A DNA stretch of 6,228 bases, taken from assembly GCA_016198645.1 (NCBI GenBank), contig JACQIE010000075.1:1-6228 (forward strand). Reading direction: 5' to 3'. The DNA comes from Candidatus Aenigmatarchaeota archaeon (GTDB lineage Archaea; Aenigmatarchaeota; Aenigmatarchaeia; GW2011-AR5). Below, in pieces: positions 4,876 to 6,228 of the stretch. The position numbers and the translations under genes are program-made. The notes under the pieces were generated by a model. The model ran no database searches and had not been told where the DNA came from. It saw nothing but the letters and a program-made list of their open reading frames with translations. Position 1 is the stretch's first letter. Each line of letters begins with the position of its first letter.

Positions 4876-5138
4876 ATGCTTTCGGTCGCATAAGGCTGTG
4901 CTTATTTGGCGGAACACTGGAAGGAACTGTGATAGCACATGTACCGTATCAATCGTTTTTAGGCACGATGACCGGGCATGATAATGACGCCCCAAATAAA
5001 GATAGCTACCAAGTCAGAACTCCTATGGGTTGCGTATGGGCGCACGGAAAATCCGGGCTCTCGGTGCCTTCGGATGTAACGGTATTTTATCGTGGGCTTT
5101 TGTTGCCTCCGTCCATACGTTTTTACTATAGCAAGTGA
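4872..5138 (+). CDS. doubtful 88-residue ORF coupled to the membrane protein
   Basis: A GTG overlaps the stop of the preceding gene (GTGA) and has GAGG eight bases before it, a layout typical of translational coupling. The predicted 88 residues have no transmembrane helix and resemble nothing I know. Codon choice is less biased than in neighbouring genes, with many TTT, TTA, TAT and CAA codons, which argues for a recent, fast-evolving or spurious gene. The TGA falls inside the left arm of the hairpin at 5127-5173. If it is not a gene, 4876-5277 is a 400-bp non-coding stretch holding only the two hairpins and the nre promoter. Confidence 0.3.
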   Translation: MNAFGRIRLCLFGGTLEGTVIAHVPYQSFLGTMTGHDNDAPNKDSYQVRTPMGCVWAHGKSGLSVPSDVTVFYRGLLLPPSIRFYYSK

Positions 5139-5173
5139 CAGAAATATTCATACAAGATTCTGTCCTTGCTATA
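5127..5173. repeat. hairpin 1: 16-bp inverted repeat with one bulge
   Basis: TATAGCAAGTGACAGAA (5127-5143) pairs with TTCTGTCCTTGCTATA (5158-5173), leaving a single bulged T and a 14-base loop. It is too long to be chance in a gene-poor spacer. It may be a terminator for the upstream unit, part of a small RNA or a relic of an inverted-repeat element. Confidence 0.6.
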
Positions 5174-5177
5174 AGGA

Positions 5178-5213
5178 GATGACATTAGAAACTGTCTGAA
5201 AACGAATGTCATC
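5178..5213. repeat. hairpin 2: perfect 9-bp inverted repeat
   Basis: GATGACATT (5178-5186) pairs with AATGTCATC (5205-5213) around an 18-base loop. It begins four bases after hairpin 1, so the two may fold together as one structured RNA of about 90 nt. Confidence 0.5.
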
Positions 5214-5250
5214 GACTATAATATCACTTTCCCCGACCGCGGCGAAGCCG

Positions 5251-5256
5251 TATATA
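5251..5256 (+). promoter_or_regulatory. TATA box of nre
   Basis: TATATA is centred 24.5 nt before ATG 5278. This supports that ATG as the start and a leaderless transcript. Confidence 0.65.
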
Positions 5257-5277
5257 CGTTGAAAACAATTAATTCTC

Positions 5278-6228
5278 ATGCTAATCCGCTCCCGCGAGTC
5301 GCGGCCCTTTTTCCCGTCGCTCAACATAAAAAGCGCCGTGGAGAAGATGGGCGATTCCTTCTTCGGGTCTGCGCCTTCCATATTCGTCGGCCGGGCCGGT
5401 TACCCAAACGTCTTCGTGGGGCCGCTGGCTTCGCTGCGTTACGACGAAAAACAGGAAAGCCCTTCAGAGTGGTTCGGCAAGGGATATTACGACATAATAA
5501 ATATGCGCTCAATGATGCTGCGCACAAAGTACAGGCATTCGGTCTACGGCGAGTCGCGCTTCACTGAGATGAACAGGGAGATAGCGATGTCTGCGAAGCC
5601 CGCGGACGTGGAGCTTTCGTTCAGAAGCAAGCCCGGTTTTCACGTTGCCCTGTCATCTTACGTCCAGCCGATGGGGCCATCTGTTACGATAGATAAGGCA
5701 TCGCTGGCAGGCAACGTACGCATCTCCCCTAAAATTGAGAAAATCGTCACGGATGAACTGAAGGCGGCTGAAGCGCTGAACGCGCTTTACGAGTCGGGCG
5801 TGGACGTTTACAAGGGAACCACTATTCTTTCATCCGGCGCGCTGGGCGTTGCAAAAAAACTGGTGCCGACGCGCTGGTCAATAACCGCGTCGGACGACAC
5901 AATCGGGAAACATCTCATCGCGAAGATAAGAGAAATGCCGCCGCTTGAGCGATGCTTGGTTTACGAGTCAACTTACATGGATAACCATTTCATCGTCGTG
6001 CTGCTGCCCGGCCCGTGGGAATTTGAAAATTTTGAGGCATGGTCACCCGGCAGTAACTGGTCTTTCTCAAATGCCGTGGAAATCGCGGAAGAGTACGAGC
6101 CTTTCTATGGCAGAACGGCTTATGCCGAAAAGGAGGCGGGCGGTTATTACGCTTCGCGTCTGGGCGTGACAGAGGGTATAGTAAAACTCGACAGGCAGTG
6201 CAAAGCCGTCGTCTTCCGCGAAATCGGC
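5278..6228 (+). CDS. nreA: Nre/NreA DNA repair protein, partial (runs off right edge)
   Basis: Nre proteins (formerly DUF650/DUF651) are archaeal repair factors. Haloferax NreA acts with UvrABC on mitomycin C damage through a C-terminal PCNA-binding motif. The 317 visible residues include GSAPSIFVGRAGYP (30-43), SPSEWFGKGYYDIINMRS, AMSAKPADVELSF, LVPTRWSITASDD (195-207), LLPGPWEFENFEAW, AGGYYASRLGV and a closing VVFREIG, all in family order. The C-terminus and any PCNA-binding motif lie beyond the window. The start at 5278 follows an in-frame stop at 5260-5262 and a TATA box at ideal spacing. In many relatives the N-terminus carries a four-Cys zinc motif ending LCGxxxCP; here the matching place reads RSRESRPFF (4-12) with no Cys. 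NreA rather than NreB is inferred from general prevalence and is not shown. Confidence 0.92.
   Translation, partial: MLIRSRESRPFFPSLNIKSAVEKMGDSFFGSAPSIFVGRAGYPNVFVGPLASLRYDEKQESPSEWFGKGYYDIINMRSMMLRTKYRHSVYGESRFTEMNREIAMSAKPADVELSFRSKPGFHVALSSYVQPMGPSVTIDKASLAGNVRISPKIEKIVTDELKAAEALNALYESGVDVYKGTTILSSGALGVAKKLVPTRWSITASDDTIGKHLIAKIREMPPLERCLVYESTYMDNHFIVVLLPGPWEFENFEAWSPGSNWSFSNAVEIAEEYEPFYGRTAYAEKEAGGYYASRLGVTEGIVKLDRQCKAVVFREIG

Noticed and set aside
5176..5213. Possible C/D box guide RNA (GAGATGA and CTGA near hairpin 2)
   Set aside because: Box C has a mismatch, no second C'/D pair is found, and the sequence is better explained as a perfect inverted repeat.
1..6228. CRISPR array, defence operon or integrated element with protein genes
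   Set aside because: No regularly spaced direct repeats, integrase, transposase, nuclease or toxin gene is visible; mobile content is limited to small non-coding repeats.

Overview
The window is archaeal chromosome. It encodes the replication factor C large subunit, a DUF424 protein, the beta subunit of archaeal initiation factor 2 (aIF2β), the RNase P proteins Pop5/Rnp2 and Rpp30/Rnp3, ribosomal protein L15e and the DNA-repair protein Nre. All of these are archaeal or archaeal-eukaryotic families. The lineage cannot be fixed from these genes. The short, divergent proteins would fit a DPANN-type or other deep-branching archaeon known mainly from metagenomes, but this is inference. TATA-like boxes centred about 24-27 nt upstream of several start codons indicate leaderless transcription. 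Genes with Shine-Dalgarno (SD) motifs are hyp, pop5 and L15e.

Layout: bases 1-190 hold a 128-bp miniature inverted-repeat element (MITE) just upstream of rfcL (191-1261, +). rfcL converges with a block of minus-strand genes, leaving only 2 bp between stops. Reading that block from right to left on the minus strand gives L15e (4271-3732), Rpp30 (3656-2985), Pop5 (2899-2534), aIF2β (2492-2094), DUF424 (2018-1722) and a small membrane-anchored protein (1635-1264). To the right of L15e lie a divergent intergenic region, a two-helix membrane protein (4639-4875, +), a doubtful coupled ORF (4872-5138, +), two consecutive hairpins (5127-5213) and a Nre/NreA gene that runs off the right edge (5278-6228, +).

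Functionally the minus-strand block is an information-processing neighbourhood: ribosome, tRNA 5' maturation and translation initiation. It is flanked by two DNA replication/repair genes, rfcL and nre. Several of its genes appear to have their own promoters, so it is a gene cluster more than one operon.

The most unusual content is small-scale. First, there is a MITE with perfect 17-bp terminal inverted repeats and a perfect 9-bp target duplication. Second, the last 36 bp of DUF424 are duplicated 109 bp downstream with mostly synonymous differences, and the second copy supplies the ribosome-binding site and start codon of the next gene. Third, a family of short palindromes with a GACGCRC-TTY-GYGCGTC type core lies in two gene junctions, with a similar core inside the MITE. 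No complete new defence or mobile system with protein genes is visible.
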